DNA from: Neostapfia colusana
Lineage: Eukaryota > Streptophyta > Magnoliopsida > Poales > Poaceae
Direction of reading: 5' to 3'
NCBI GenBank assembly: GCA_030760725.1
Contig: JASWHV010000018.1
Location: forward strand, 24,026,273-24,090,272
DNA length: 64,000 nucleotides
Below are positions 9,766 to 21,311 of this stretch, one piece after another. Under the pieces are notes generated by a model, which saw only the letters and a program-made list of their open reading frames with translations, made no database searches and was not told the origin of the DNA. Position 1 is the stretch's first letter. Every line of letters begins with the position of its first letter. Made by a program: the position numbers and the translations under genes.

Positions 9766-11880
9766 ATGACCAAGCTTCCTTCAGCGGCAAACTCTCCCCC
9801 CTCGCCTCAGCGGCAAACCGCGACCAGGGGGGAGTACATGTCGACACACTCGGGACGGAGTGTGTCGGTACAAGCTGGGAGCCAGCAACCGGCTTTGGCA
9901 GCGCCGACCCCGGCAATGCAGGCTCCAACCAGCATCAGGCCTTCAGTAGCGCCGGGCGTACCCGGTGGGGGTGCGCTAGTAGCAGCAAGGGCGCTACTGC
10001 ACAATCCGCCTGCTGGGGACGCGCCTCAGGCGGCGACCCAGCAGTGGATTCGCGAGGTGGACCATCTCATCGTCACCGCCGCAAACCCTCGACTTTGACG
10101 GGGACGACGCTCCGGCCAACCGGCTGTGTCGCTGATGCGCGCGCCAACGGTTGACGGGCAGACGGCGGACTCCAGCTCCACCAAGCTTCCGTCGACGGAT
10201 CTGAGGGCAGAGCTGGAGCGAAGCCGCTTGGGCCAAGATGCCCGAGTGTTCCTCGAGTGACGTCGAGAAAGGCGTCGCATCCAAGAGGCTGGCGACAGCA
10301 TGACGTCGGCCTCAACCCAGCCTGAAGGGCAGATCTTCACCACGCGAGCTCTGCCCCAGGCGTACGCCGCGCAGAATATGCCACAGTCATATGTCCTGCA
10401 AACGGCGCCCCCGGCCTATGGCGCAGCCTTGCCATACAAGGGTACACTGTGCCAGGCACGAACCAAGCGTTCGCGGCACCAATACCTGCACTGGGAGCCA
10501 GCAACCGGCTCTGGCAGCGTCGACCCCGGCAATGCAGGCTCCGACCAGTGTCAGGTCTTCAGTAGCGCTGGACGTACCCGGTGGGGGTGCGCTAGCTGCA
10601 GCAAGAGCGCTACTGCACAATCCACCTGATGGGGACGCTCCTCAGGCAGCGACCCATCAGTGGATTCGCGAGGTAGACCGTCTCGTCGTCGCCGCCGCAA
10701 ACCCTCGACTTCAGCGGGGACGACGCTCCGGCCAACCGGCTGTGCCGCTGATGCGCACACCAATGGTTGACGAGCAGACGGCAGATTCCAGCTCTACCAG
10801 GCCCCAGTCGACGGATCTGAGGACAGAGCTGGAACGGTGTCACTTGGGCCAGGATACCCGGGTGTACCTCGAGCGACGTCAAGAAAGTCGTCGCACTCAA
10901 GAGGCTGGCGACAACATGACGTCGGCCTTGACCCTGCCTGAAAAGCGGACCTTCACCACGCGGGCTCTGCCCTAGGCGTACGCCGCGCAGCATAAGCCAC
11001 AACCATGTGCTCTGCCAGCGGCGTCCCCTGCCTATGGTGCAACTTTGCCCATACCGGGGTACACTGTGTCAGGCGCAACCAAGCGTTCGCAGCACCAATA
11101 CCTGCACTGGGAGCCAGCAACCGGCTCTGGCAGCGCCGACCCCGGCAATGCAGGCTCCGACCAGTGTCAGGTCTTCAGTAGCGCTGGACGTACCCGGCGG
11201 GGGTGTGTCAGCCGCAGCAAGAGCGCTACAGCATGATCCGCCTGTTGGGGACACGCCTCAGGCAGCGACCCAGCAGTGGATTAGCGAGATAGACAGGAGC
11301 AGGATGTACGGCCCTGGAGCCCCACCTCCGCTTCACGAGGTGGCCGCGCAAGTTTCGGCCGCACCTGCCCGAGAAGTACGACGGCAGCGTCAACCCGGCG
11401 GGGTTCCTCCAGATCTACTCCACCGCCGTACTTGCCGCAGGAGGGGATGAGGCCGTCATGGCCAATCTACTTCCCCGTCGCCTTGACCAGCCCGACCCGG
11501 TCTTGTCTAATGAACCTCCCTCGGGGTTCCATAACATCCTGGGGAGAGCTCTGCCGGCAGTTTATCGCCAACTTCGGCAGCTCCTACGCCCGTCCCGGCA
11601 CGGAGCTTGACCTCCAAGCCATCAAGCAACAACCTGGGGAGTCGCTGCGCTCCTTTATCCAGCGGTTCTCCCAGGTACGCAACACCATTCCACATATTCA
11701 AAGTGCTTCTGTGGTGGCGGCACTTCGACAGTGTCCAGGACAAGAAGATGCTTGAGAGGCTTGCAACCAGAGTGGTCTGCGATGCCTCCGAGCCCTTCAG
11801 CCTGGCGGACAAGTGCGCCAGAGCAGCCGGAGGGCGGAGCTAGCACTCACTGCCAGCTTCCGAAGCCGGAAGACAGCCCG
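9766..11880 (+). pseudogene. T4 gag remnant with internal triplication
   Basis: Starts MTKLPSAANSPP at 9766. Stops at 10096-10098 and 10258-10260 and several frameshifts break it. A segment beginning GGGAGCCAGCAACCGG (gag residues about 40 to 230) is present three times, at 9877, 10493 and 11109, exactly 616 bp apart. The third copy is cut short near 11295. The capsid core follows at about 11310-11755 (ELCRQFIANFGSSYARPGTE), then the start of the basic linker. Because 616 is not a multiple of 3, the duplication itself also breaks the frame. Confidence 0.85.
9877..11297 (+). repeat. 616-bp tandem repeat inside T4 gag
   Basis: Two full units (9877-10492, 10493-11108) and a partial third (11109 to about 11297) of the gag N-terminal coding segment. 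Each is recognised by GGGAGCCAGCAACCGG followed by AATGCAGGCTCC. The period is 616 bp at both steps. The copies differ at scattered positions, so the amplification is not very recent. Confidence 0.85.
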
Positions 11881-12502
11881 AAGACGGCGGAGTTCAAGCT
11901 GAGCTCCCGACCACGTCAGACAGCCAAGAGCCAAGCACTGGCTGACTTCGTGGCTGAGTGGACGCCAACGAAGGCTGACCCAGGGGGCCGCGAAGACGGT
12001 GAACCAAAGTACCGAGCTCCGGTCTTCACCGGGCCTCACTGGACGCTCTTCTTCGACAGCTCCTCGCGAAAGCAGGGGGCCGGTGCCGGCGTACTGCTTC
12101 TCATGCCATCGGGGGAGCAGTTTGGGTACATGGTGCGTCTCAATTCCAAGGCAACCAACAACTTGGCAGAGTATGAAGCATTCATCTTTGGCCTAAAAGA
12201 CAGTCCTGTCTTTGGGCGCTCGCCAGCTGTTGGCACAGGGCGACTCCCGGCTAGTTATCAAGCAAGTTAAGGGTGAATGCTCCTACAAAGACCCACAGCT
12301 AGCTGCTTATCTGCTTCACGTGCGGATGTTGGAGAAAGAATTCCTCGCCTTGGACCTGCGCCATGTACCGCGCGCTGGCACGGCCGCAGCGGACAACCTC
12401 TCAACGAAGAACTGCATCGGAGCTCCCGCGCACGAAGGAGTCTTCGAGAGGTCGTTGCTGCGGTCCACAGCCCGGCCTGATGAGCCGGGCGAAGGGGGCT
12501 GA
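11881..12502 (+). pseudogene. T4 RNase H remnant
   Basis: Begins within a deletion junction near 11885, where gag linker sequence passes directly into the segment before RNase H (SQALADFVAEW). The archaeal-type RNase H follows with WTLFFDSSS (T3 has FFDGS), NLAEYEAF and GDSRLVIKQV, ending with NLSTK. A one-base shift near 12210 splits it into two frames. Protease and RT, about 2.8 kb in T3, are missing. Confidence 0.82.
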
Positions 12503-13010
12503 ACCAGTGCCATGAAGCTAGGCAGTCCCGGCGGCCCTGGATGCCGCCAAAGGATCGTAAGAGTCACTGGGGACTCCGTGCAACCCAGCGCTCAAGATCC
12601 AGAAGCTCAAGTAGCCCCGATGCATGGACCACGGAGGTCCGGGACTCCTTGAAGGACATCCTTCCGGATGAACGTGCATCCGCTGAACGGGTGGTGCGGT
12701 GGCTAAGTGCTACGCGCTGGTATCTTTACTGGCGTGGCGCCACGACATCCTATTGCGGTGCATAACACAGGAGGAAGGCTGCGACTAGCTCGCAGTAGTC
12801 CAAGGAGGCGAGTGCTGCGAACGCTCATCGTCCCGCACGTTGGTCAGATAAGCCACCCGGCATGGCTCCTACTGACCGAGAGCCACCTGGACGCCATCAA
12901 ACTGGTTAGGGATGCAATGCGTGCCAAGTCCACGCCAAGCAGACCCACACAACCGGTGCAGACGCGCACCCAGAGCCGTCGGAGGATACCGGCTCCTCCA
13001 GGTTGAGGGC
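12503..13010 (+). pseudogene. T4 integrase N-terminal remnant (decayed)
   Basis: Aligns by eye with T3 19950-20420, the linker and zinc-finger part of integrase. It includes stretches matching MPPRIV, SVQPSAQDPEAQ and the histidine/cysteine region, but in several frames with stops. Nothing translatable remains as a domain. Confidence 0.65.
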
Positions 13011-13666
13011 CAGCCGGACATCCCAGGGCCGGGTCACGGGAACTACCCTTCCACATGGTATGCAGGGTCGAAGCCATGCTTCCCCCTGATATAGCCATGG
13101 AGGGTCCCCCCGTGTCCGGCGTACGACGAAGCCAGGCATGACCCGCTCTGCGTGAAGACAGGCGCTCTGACGCCACCCCAGTAAGTTCACCATGCTTACT
13201 TAGGTGTTTATTTATTACGCATTAATTTATATGAACACCTCCCCAAGCTCTAGAAAGTGTGCGTCCATTGTACACTCGGTTCCTCTTTCCTGCTCTCATG
13301 CATAGTCGATATTTGCCGTCCTGCCGAAGGCGGTAGTGCTTGGGGTACCTGCCAGAGGCCCGGTGGCCTTCTGGGTCTCCCCCTGTAAGGGTACTGTACC
13401 GCCAGTTGGTCTCCTCTGAGAAAAGACCTATGCTAAACCGGGGGGTTAGGAGCCTTGCTTTGCCCAGTCTTGCATCCAAAGCATGCGCACTCTGCCCCCC
13501 GGCGCTGCGGTCTGAGTACCAGGGGGCCGGACGGTTACACCGTGACTGGGGCTGGGGCCAGACCTCCGGGACCAAGTGCATTGGATTACCCAGGCCCCAT
13601 ATTCTGGCCTGGGACAGTAAGCCAAATGAGACTAAGGGACAGGAAAGGGGGGACCGCTGAGCAGTT
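13011..13666 (+). other. T4 3' region, non-coding
   Basis: No credible coding sequence. A short stretch near 13110-13130 resembles the integrase C-terminal coding DNA of T3. The part from about 13285 to 13420 resembles the reverse complement of 38200-38340 in T6, so it is the shared 3' untranslated region of the family. An A/T-rich patch at 13205-13230 stands out from the GC-rich surroundings. Confidence 0.55.
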
Positions 13667-13960
13667 CCGGACCTCCGCCCCCACAGCTGGGCCGAGCTCC
13701 GATGCCAGCCCTCGCCCTCCTTTCAGAGGCGAGCGCTGATGCCGGACCTCACGCCCTTCGTTGCCCTGAGCTCCGATGACTGCCGGACTCCGCCCCCACA
13801 GCTGGGCCGAGCTCCGATGCCAGCCCTCGCCCTCCTTTCAGAGGCGAGCGCTGATGCCGGACCTCACGCCCTTCGCAGGCCTGAGCTCCGATTACTTCCG
13901 GACCTCCGCCCCCACAGCCGGGCCGAGCTCCGATGCCAGGCTTCACCCTCTCCTAAGAGG
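13667..13960 (+). repeat. ~116-bp tandem repeat in T4 3' UTR
   Basis: Units start at 13667, 13783 and 13898 with CCGGAC(C)TCCGCCCCCACAG, and each continues into a GAGCTCCGATGCCAG block. There are two full units and a partial third. The composition is like the U3 repeats of the LTR but the unit is different and lacks CACGTG. Confidence 0.8.
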
Positions 13961-14088
13961 TTGAACACCGAAGCCGTCAAGACCCTGCCAGCACAGGGAG
14001 TACTCAAGAAAAGAAAGTGCGCGGATCAGAAGAGACGAAGGTCCCACCTCGGGCTCGCTATCTCCCCCGAGATGGGCCCGGGGGCCAC

Positions 14089-15182
14089 TGTCGGTACCCT
14101 CGATATGGGGTACCCCCGCGCACAGGGTAAAATGCCTAAGGAACTCGCCCTTCTCCGCAGGGAGAGCTCCGAAGGAGCCACGCGTCCGGCGGGGCCGGAC
14201 CTCCCTCTCCTCAGAGGAGAGCTCCGGGCCCGCCACGTGGCATACAGAAGCCGGACCTCACCCTCCGTGGGAGAGAGGTCCGAAGGCACCGCGTGTCCAG
14301 CGGGGCCGGACCTCCCTCTCCTTAGAGGAGAGCTCCAGGCCCGCCACATGGCCAGCAGAAGCCGAGCCTCTCCCTCCACGGAGAGAGGTCCGGAGGCTCC
14401 ACGTGCCCCGCGGGACTGACCCTTCTCTTCTCTGAGAAGGGCTCAGGCCCGCCACGTGGCAGCAGAGCGACGCTGCCTGCCCAGAGCGATAGGCAGCAGG
14501 CGTAAATACGCCCCATACCTTGCCCGTACAAGGTATTCAAGGCCCGCATATTCCCAAGACGCGGAGACGCGGAGCACACATCTGTCAGGTGCCGTTGCGC
14601 CCAGTCGCATCACAAACTGACACGCGGTGTCAGAACCTGTCAGCCAATAAATACCGCGACAAGACAACCCATGCCGCCTGCGCCGTCATCAACCGCTACG
14701 ACTGGCATGCGGCATGGGCAGGGCAGCAAGATGAAGACTCAGAAGCCTTCGGCCAGAGACAACTACCGGCATAACTGCATATACGGTAGATAATAGACGA
14801 TCTTCCCGGGGCCACCTGTCGGGCCCCGGCTCCCCTTGTAAGTCGCCCGAGTCTTGGACTATAAAAGGCTCCGGTAGGCGTCAATAGGAAGGGTTCGCAT
14901 TTTGCAACTCATACGCTAGCCATACGCTCTCAAGCTGTAAATCACCCCCAAGCTCAGGCCCCCGGCCCTGAGCAGCAAGCAATACAGCGAGCTCCATAGC
15001 TCGCCGTGGACGTAGGGTTTTACGCTCCGGCGGCCTGAACCACGTAAAACTCGCCGTGTCAAGCTCTCACTAACTCGTCCATCTGCGCAAGCTCTCCGCT
15101 AGGAACTAGCCCATCCGAAAAAAGAACCTCCGCGGGCTGCCCAGTGCAGGCCCGGGGGAAGTGTCGACCGAACACTTTGACA
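14089..15182 (+). repeat. T4 3' LTR
   Basis: 1094 bp, TGTCGGTACCCTCG to CTTTGACA. TATAAAA is at 14860-14866. It is followed by the right target duplication AGCGG (15183-15187) and then T3 gag. Confidence 0.95.
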
Positions 15183-15187
15183 AGCGG
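15183..15187. repeat. Target site duplication of T4, right copy (AGCGG)
   Basis: Matches 8609-8613. The next bases resume T3 gag in frame. Confidence 0.93.
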
Positions 15188-17708
15188 CAAACTCTCCCCC
15201 CTTGCCTCTGCGGCAGACCGTGACCAGGGGGGAGTACATGTCGACACACTCGGGACGGAGTGTGTCAGTACGAGCTGGGAGCCAGCAACCGGCTCTGGCA
15301 GCGCCGACCCCGGCAATGCAGGCTCCAACCAGCTTCAAGTCTCCAGTAGCGCTCGGCGTGCCCAGTGGGGGCGCGTTAGCTGCGGCGAGAGCGCTACTGT
15401 ACAATCCGCCCGCTGGGGACGCGCCTCAGGCAGCGACCCGGCAGTGGATCCGAGAGGTAGACCGTCTCGTTGTCGCCACCGCAAGCCCTCGACCTCGGCG
15501 GGGACGACGCTCTGGCCAATCGGTCGTGTCGCTGATGCGCGCACCGTTGGATGGCAAGCAGACGGCAGACTCCAGCTCTACCAGCCCCCAGTCAACAGAT
15601 CTGAGGACAGAGTTGGAACGGTGTCACCTGGGTCAAGATGCCCGGGTATACCTCGAGCGGCGCCGAGAAAGGCGTCGCCACCAAGAGGCTGACGACAGCA
15701 TGACATCGGCCTCGACCCAGCCTGAAGAGCAGACCGTCGCCACGCGATCTCTGCCCCAGGCCTGTGCCGTGCAGAATATGCCACAGCCGTACGTCCTGCG
15801 TATGGCGCCCACGGCCTATGGTGCAGCCTTGCCCATGCCGGGGCATGCAGTGCACAGTGCGAACCAAGCGTTCGCGGCATCAGAACCTGCGGCGACAGAA
15901 GCGGGGTGTGCGGCCCTTGCGTCCCACCTTCGCTTCACGAAATGGCCGCGCAAGTTTCGGCCGCTCCTGCCCGAGAAGTACGACGGCAGTGTCAACCCGG
16001 TGGAATTCCTCCAGATCTATTCCACCGCCGTGCTTGCCGCAGGAGGGAATGAAGCCGTCATGGCCAATTACTTCCCTGTCGCCCTGACTGGCCCAGCTCG
16101 GTCTTGGCTCATGAACCTCCCCCAGGGTTCCGTAACTTCCTGGGGAGAGCTTTGCCGACAGTTCATAGCCAACTTTGGCAGTTCCAACACCCGGCCTGGC
16201 ACGGAGCTTGACCTCCACGCCATCCAATAACAACCTGGGGAGTCGCTGCGCTCTTTCATCCAGCGGTTCTCCCAGGTGCGGAACACCATCCCACACATTC
16301 AAAATGCTTCTGTGGTGGTGGCGTTCCGACAAGGCGTCCGAGACAAGAAGATGCTTGAGAAACTCGCGACTAGGGAGGTCCGCGATGCCTCTGAGCTCTT
16401 CTGCCTGGCGGACAAGTGCGCCAGGGCAGCCGAGGGACGGAACTGGCACTCACAGCCATCCTCCGAGTCAGGAGGGCTGCCCGGATCTGGTCCTACTCCC
16501 TATGGAGGCAGCAGGAAGACCAAGAGCCGGGGCAGAAGCAAGATAAGACCGCCGGCCGTGACCCAAGCTGTCACTGCGGCGACGCTCAGTGGGGCTCGGG
16601 GGCCGCGCCCTGACAAGAGGCAGCGAAAGTCACCAACCCCAGAAGATAGCCAGGACAACATGTGCCCCGTGCACGGCAGCTGTCGCCACACTACTGCCGA
16701 GTGCCGGGAAATCCGGAGGCTCGCAGAGCGCTTCCGCAAGGGGAAGCGGCAGCGGGCTGATGCCCTACCCTTCCGCCCAAAGGAAGATGGGCAGGGGGTG
16801 GATGTTCCAGACAACATCAACCACCCAGAGATCCAGGAGCTTCAGCGTGTCGTGAAGGCGGCATGCAATCGTGAGGACTCCGGCTCCAGCGACGACGAAC
16901 GTCGGAAGAAGCTCTACGTCATATATGGCGGGTCCGCCGACCCCTCGTCCCGAAGCGCAGTCAAGACTCTGCGCCGAGCGGTAGCGTCGGTGGCGCCACT
17001 CCCGAGTGCTGCACCGCACCTTAAGTGGATGGGGACCCCCATCAGCTTTGACGCCACCGACTGCCCCAGGAACATGGCTGGGGCCGGCCAACTACCGCTC
17101 CTGGTGGCCCCTACCATCGCCAACGTGAGAATGTACCACATTTTGGTAGATGGAGGGGCTGGGCTGAACCTCATCAGCCGTGCAGCTTTCCAAAAGCTGC
17201 AGGTCCCGATGGCCAAGCTCACCCCGTCGAGCCCGTTCTCAGGGGTAGGGCCAGGACAGGTTATCCCCTACGGCAACATTAGTCTCCCGGTGACCTTCGG
17301 GGCTCCGGACAGCTATCAAACAGAGTACATTCTGTTCGACGTAGCGGAGATAGACCTCCCCTTCAACGCCATAATCGGCAGGCCAGCCCTGTATCGGTTC
17401 ATGGCTGTAGCCCACTACGGCTACCTCGTCCTGAAGATGCCAACTCCGACGGGCGTTCTCAGGATTTGTGGGGACCGCACAGCTGCAGTGTCGGCCCTGG
17501 AGAAGCTCCAAGCACTCGCAACAGCTGGGGCATCAGCCCTGGCAATACGGAGCCGGACCAGCTCCGCCCGAGCGCACGTCACCGTGCTTCCACCACAGCA
17601 CCCCGAGTGAAACCTCTCGACGATGGCGGCATCCCCTTAAAGGCTGTCCAAGTTGGCGCCGAAGCTACCCAGACCACCCGGGTAGCCGGGGGCCTGGATA
17701 GCAAATAG
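15188..17708 (+). pseudogene. gag-pro: T3 gag-protease
   Basis: Continuation of T3 gag after T4. Capsid core at about 15920-16380 (KWPRKFRPLLPEKYDG, then QGSVTSWGELCRQF). A TAA at 16228-16230 replaces a glutamine codon, giving IQ-stop-QPGES. The frame continues through the nucleocapsid-type knuckle (CPVHGSCRHTTAEC, about 16660-16703) and protease (VDGGAGLNLISRAAF, about 17149-17193). A one-base loss near 17545, in a C-run relative to T2, shifts the frame. The last segment ends GGLDSK and an amber TAG at 17706-17708, which T2 also has. Confidence 0.88.
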
Positions 17709-20700
17709 GAAGGTGCGCTCGTCACCTTCCTCCGGCACAACGTTGACGTGTTTGCATGGCAGCCGTCACAGATGCCGGGGATCCCCAGGGAGGTGATCGA
17801 GCACCACTTGAAAGTCTTCCCCGACGCCCGGCCGGTTCAATAGAAGCCCCGCAAGCAGTCCATCGAGCGGCAGAACTTCATCCATGAAGAAGTCAAGAAG
17901 CTGCTGGACGCTGGCTTCATACGGGAGGTCCACCACCCTCGATGGTTGGCAAACCCGTCGTTGTCCCGAAGGCCAGCGGGAAGCTTCGGATGTGCATCGA
18001 CTACACCAGTCTCAATAAGGCATGTCCTAAAGATCCATTCCCTCTCCCCAGAATAGATCAAATAGTAGACTCAACGTCAGGCTGTGATATGCTGTGCTTC
18101 CTAGACGCCTACTCGGGTTTCCATCAGATCCCCATGTCTAGGGAGGACGAGGAGCACACCTCCTTCATCACAGTAGACGGCCTTTATTGCTATGTGTCTA
18201 TGCCTTACGGCCTAAAGAATGCACTCCCCACCTTTGTGCGGGCAATGCACAAAACCTTTGGGGAGTTAATAAGAGACCTGGTTGAGGTGTATGTCGATGA
18301 CATAGTTGTCAAGGTCAAGCAGGGTTCATCCCTACTAGATAACCTAGCTTTAGTCTTTGACAAGTTGCGCTCTACACGCACCAAGCTGAACCCAGATAAA
18401 TGTGTGTTCGGCGTGTCCTCTGGGAAGCTCTTAGGGTTCCTGGTCTCGCACCGAGGGATTGAGGTCAACCCAGAGAAGATCAAGGCCATCGACTTGATGC
18501 GGCCCCCTGCCCGCGTCAAGGATGTCCAGAAACTCACGGGATGTCTAGCCGCGCTGAGTCGGTTTATACCTAGGCTAGCAGAGCGGGCACTCCCTTTCTT
18601 TAAGCTCCTGCGCAAGTCAGGCCCCTTTGCCTGGACTGACGAAGCAGAAGAGGCTTTCTAGGAGTTGAAGCGACTCCTGACAACCCTGCCTATCATGGTA
18701 GCTCCTGAGCCCGGAGAGGACCTGCTGCTCTACATCGCGGCGACAACTGAAGTGGTGAGTATGGTCCTCGTCGCAGAGCGGCCAGACCTCTCACCCTCGC
18801 AACCTGCTCCGGTAGTAGAAGACAGACACCAGGGGGGCCCGCAGGGCCAAGACGGTCTCCCGGACCCCCTGAAGGTCCAAGACGACCTCCCAGAGGCCCA
18901 GGACGGCCTCCCGGACCCCCGAGATAAATCTCCAGGGTCCAATTGGGATCTCCCGGAGGTCCCTCGAGACCCCCCGGAGCTCCCGGATGATCAAGAAAGC
19001 TTGAGGGCCCCCGGGTCCCAGTTCTCGGAGGCCCCCGTGGGTCCACCCACCTCCAGCGGGCCGAGGCCAATGGACGAGGAGCTCCCAAGCCTAAGGGAGA
19101 GGGTCCGAACCATACAGAGGCCTGTCTATTACATCAGTGAAGTGCTTCATGAGGCCAAGACAAGGTATCTAGAAGTCCACAAGCTGCTGTATGCGGTGCT
19201 CGTGGCCTCCAGGAAGCTCCGCCACTACTTCCAGGCCCACCGGGTCTCAGTAGTCACCTCGTATCTGCTGAAGACAATTCTTCACAGCCCCCATGCGACT
19301 GGCAACATTGCTAAATGGGCGGCGGAGCTGGTGGAGTTTGAGCTGGACTTCCTCCCACGTCATGCAGTTAAGAGCCAAGCACTGGCTGACTTTGTGGCGG
19401 AGTGGACACCAACGAAGACTGACCCAGGGGACCATGAAGGAGGAGAGCTAGAGCCTAAATCCCCAGTCTTCACCGAACCCCACTGGACACTCTTCTTCGA
19501 CGGCTCCTCGCGAAAGCAGGGGACCGGTGCCGGCGTACTGCTCCTCATGCCATCGGGGGAACAGTTTGGGTATATGGTGCGTCTAAATTTCAAGGCAACC
19601 AACAACATGGCGGAGTATGAAGCACTCATCTTTGGCCTGCAGACAGCCCTGTCTTTAGGCGCTCGCCAGTTGTTGGCACAGGGCGACTCCCAGCTGGTCA
19701 TCAAGCAAGTCAAGGGCGAATGCTCCGGCAACGACCCAAAGCTAGCTGCGCATCTGCTTCACGTGCAGATGTTGGAGAAAGAATTCCTCGCCTTGGACCT
19801 GCACCACTTACCGCGCGCTGGTAATGCCGCAGCCGACAACCTTTCAATGAAAGCTTCCACCGGAGCCCCTGCGCCTGAGGGAGTTTTCGAGAGGACGTTG
19901 CTGCGGCCCACAGCCCGGCCCGCCGAGCCGGGCGAAGGGGGCTTGACCAGCACCTCGAAGCTGGCAGTCCCGGCGGCCCTACAGCCATGGATGCCGCCAA
20001 GGATCGTAAGCGTCACTGGGGACTCCGTGCAACCCAGCGCTCAAGATCCAGAAGCTCAAGTCAGACCCGATGCATGGATCACGGAGATCCGGGACTACTT
20101 GAAGGACAATATCCTCCCTGATGAACATGCAACCGCTGAACGGATTGTGCGTATGGCTAAGAGGTACGCGCTGGTAGAGGGGGATCTCTACCGGCGTGGC
20201 GCCAACCACATCCTATTGCGGTGCATAACCCAGGGGGAAGGCTGCGACTTGCTCGCTGAGATCCATGGAGGCGAATGTGGAAGTCATTCATCCTCACGCA
20301 CGCTTGTCGGTAAAGCCTTCCGGCATGGCTTCTACTGGCCGACAGCACTCCAGGATGCCGTCAAGCTGGTCGAGAGCTGCAAGGCGTGCCAGTTCCATGC
20401 CAAGCAGATCCATACACCGGCTCAGGCGGTACAGATGATCCCGCCTTCATGGCCGTTTGCCGTATGGGGGGCTGGACATCCTGGGACCATTCCCCAGAAC
20501 CGTCGGGGGATTCCGGTACCTCTATGTCGCTATCGACAAGTTCACCAAGTGGCCGGAAGCTACACCAGTTGTCACCATCAACAAACAATCCGCAGTAAAA
20601 TTCATCAAGTCCATTGTCTGCCGGTTCGGGGTCCCAAACAGGATCATCACCGACAACGGGACCCAGTTCACCAGCGCAGCGTTCCAAGACTACTGCGAGG

Positions 20701-21311
20701 ACCTTGGTATTCAGGTTTGCTATGCCTCTGTCGCCCACCCGAGGAGCAATGGGCAAGTTGAGAGGGCCAACACGGAGATTCTCTGGGGCCTTAAGACTCG
20801 CACCTTCGCCAGCCTGAAGAAACATGGTGCCAATTGGGTAGATGAGCTTCCGAGCACACTATGGGCTAACCGGACATCCAAGAGCCAGGCCACCGGGGAG
20901 ACACCCTTCTTCATGGTGTACGGGGCTGAAGCTGTACTTCCCACAGAAATCACCATGAAGTCTCACCGTGTCCGAGCTTACGACGAAGCCACGCAGGACA
21001 ACCTCCGGCGTGGGGAAATCGACCTCGTCGACGAGGTCCGATTACATGCGGCACTCCGTAACGCGCGGTACAGACAAGCGCTTTGGCGCTACCACCAAAG
21101 GTCTGTGCGTGCCCGGGAGCTGCAGGAAGGTGACCTGGTGTTGCGGCGCATACTTTCTCGCGAAGGGACCCACAAACTCTCCCCTAGTTGGGAAGGGCCC
21201 TTCCGAGTAGCAAAAGTATGCCGCCCCGGGTGTGTGCGCCTTTCCACCGAGGATGGGGACCTGCTCCCGAACCCTTGGAACATAGAGCACCTCCGTAAGT
21301 TCTACCCCTAG
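17709..21311 (+). pseudogene. pol: T3 pol: RT, RNase H, integrase
   Basis: Starts right after the shared TAG with VDVFAWQPSQ. Domains: RT (FLDAYSGFHQI, then YVDD near 18290-18301), Pro/Asp-rich linker (about 18780-19090), archaeal-type RNase H (FFDGSSRKQG, NMAEYEAL, GDSQLVIKQV), integrase zinc finger (about 20265-20410) and core with ITDNGTQF and NGQVERAN. The C-terminus ends HLRKFYP. Lesions: TAG at 17841-17843, one lost C near 17955, TAG at 18659-18661, and one extra G near 20468 within the tract before CTGGACATCC. Every domain is otherwise full length. Confidence 0.9.

Larger units (their letters stand above)
8614..15182 (+). mobile_element. T4: internally deleted Tat element nested in T3 gag
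   Basis: Plus-strand element of 6569 bp with LTRs 8614-9708 and 14089-15182 and a perfect AGCGG target duplication. The interior keeps gag (with a 616-bp tandem triplication), jumps directly to RNase H, then decayed integrase and a 3' region with its own 116-bp repeats. Protease and RT are absent. Both LTRs share the variant TCGGTACCCTCGATATGG, which supports pairing them as one element. Confidence 0.94.

Noticed and set aside
11881..12502. Host RNase H gene
   Set aside because: Sequence and order match the T3 pol RNase H almost exactly, and it lies inside T4.
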